A stretch of DNA of 64,000 bases from assembly GCF_001422735.1 (NCBI RefSeq), contig NZ_LMLZ01000023.1, forward strand, positions 134,587 through 198,586, written 5' to 3'. The stretch's first letter is position 1; each line of letters begins with the position of its first letter. The translations under genes and the position numbers were made by a program. The notes under the pieces are model-generated. The model made no database searches. It was not told where the DNA came from and was given only the letters and a program-made list of their open reading frames with translations. Below, in pieces: positions 63,788-64,000 of the stretch. The stretch comes from Acidovorax sp. Leaf78 (GTDB lineage Bacteria; Pseudomonadota; Gammaproteobacteria; Burkholderiales; Burkholderiaceae_C).

Positions 63788-64000
63788 TCAGGCCTGCTTG
63801 GCGGACAACTGGGGCCGCCGGATCGTCCACAACGCCGCCGCCATCAGCCCCACACCCGCGAGTTGCACGGCGCTGAGCGTGCGGCCATACACCGCCCAGT
63901 CCACCAGCACCGCGGTGAGCGGGTACACAAACTGCAGCACCGCGATGCGCCCCAGCGCCAGGCGGGCCATGCCGGCGAACAGCACCACATACGCCAGCCC
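63788..64000 (-). CDS. EamA-family transporter, C-terminal end (runs off the window)
   Basis: The visible 70 codons are the last two membrane segments of a DMT/EamA exporter: LALGRIAVLQFVYPLTAVLVDWAVYGRTLSAVQLAG (with the proline-containing signature) and VGLMAAALWTIRRPQ. The frame is open to the window edge at base 64000, so the start is beyond it. The substrate is unknown. Confidence 0.85.
   Translation of the reverse strand, partial: GLAYVVLFAGMARLALGRIAVLQFVYPLTAVLVDWAVYGRTLSAVQLAGVGLMAAALWTIRRPQLSAKQA

Overview
The window is chromosomal DNA from a high-GC betaproteobacterium, most likely a Comamonadaceae member close to Acidovorax. The evidence is the gene content and order (rimP-nusA-infB-rbfA-truB-typA and guaB/guaA), the GC-rich codon use, and two families of short palindromic repeats that I recall from that group. 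The genus is inferred from style and was not checked by a database search.

Layout. 1-5.1 kb: small metabolic and regulatory genes (siderophore-interacting protein and PPOX-like protein, AraC regulator, bestrophin-like channel, NmrA-type reductase, GlxA-type regulator). 5.1-10.8 kb: a tight four-gene cell-surface galactofuranose operon (glycosyltransferase, UDP-galactopyranose mutase, a GH1-RmlD fusion, GalE). 10.8-11.5 kb: a LigT-like 2H phosphoesterase gene with a near-consensus LexA box upstream. 11.5-17.9 kb: a decayed genomic island at the 3' end of guaA. It has att-like ends, TTTACCGTCA integrase-arm repeats at both ends, a dead integrase, and cargo of two MBL-fold proteins, an oxidoreductase, an intradiol dioxygenase and a LysR regulator. 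17.9-21.9 kb: guaA and guaB, separated by a Phd/VapC-type toxin-antitoxin pair. 22-28.4 kb: DUF4124 protein, RnfH, RatA, SmpB, a secreted-repeat lipoprotein with an ECF sigma/anti-sigma pair, a 3-hydroxyisobutyryl-CoA hydrolase and an EamA exporter. 28.5-37 kb: the conserved transcription/translation operon. 37-46 kb: SWIM/SNF2 helicase, thioredoxin-like protein, two multihaem cytochromes c and a MocR regulator. 46-54.7 kb: a sugar uptake and catabolism operon (ROK regulator, ABC ATPase, permease, binding protein, TIM-barrel isomerase, Gfo/Idh/MocA dehydrogenase, O-acetyltransferase).

54.8-57.2 kb is the most foreign-looking stretch. It is AT-rich and carries two adjacent TIR-domain genes of one subfamily, the second with a duplicated C-terminal WP(E/D)DFSMR module. 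They lie beside a 5'-truncated copy of a methyltransferase whose intact paralogue is at 59.4 kb. A phage-defence or NAD-signalling role is the best inference. 57.2-64 kb: cupin, tautomerase, two regulators, methyltransferase, a TrxB-like flavoprotein, an alpha/beta hydrolase, a small secreted protein and the C-terminal end of an EamA transporter.

The half beyond about 46 kb is studded with CTTCGACAGGCTCAG-type REP elements, which I did not see in the first 45 kb. A second family, built on GCGCTAGCAGCTAT, has five copies, one of them read in frame inside the 3-hydroxyisobutyryl-CoA hydrolase gene. I saw no rRNA, tRNA or CRISPR array.
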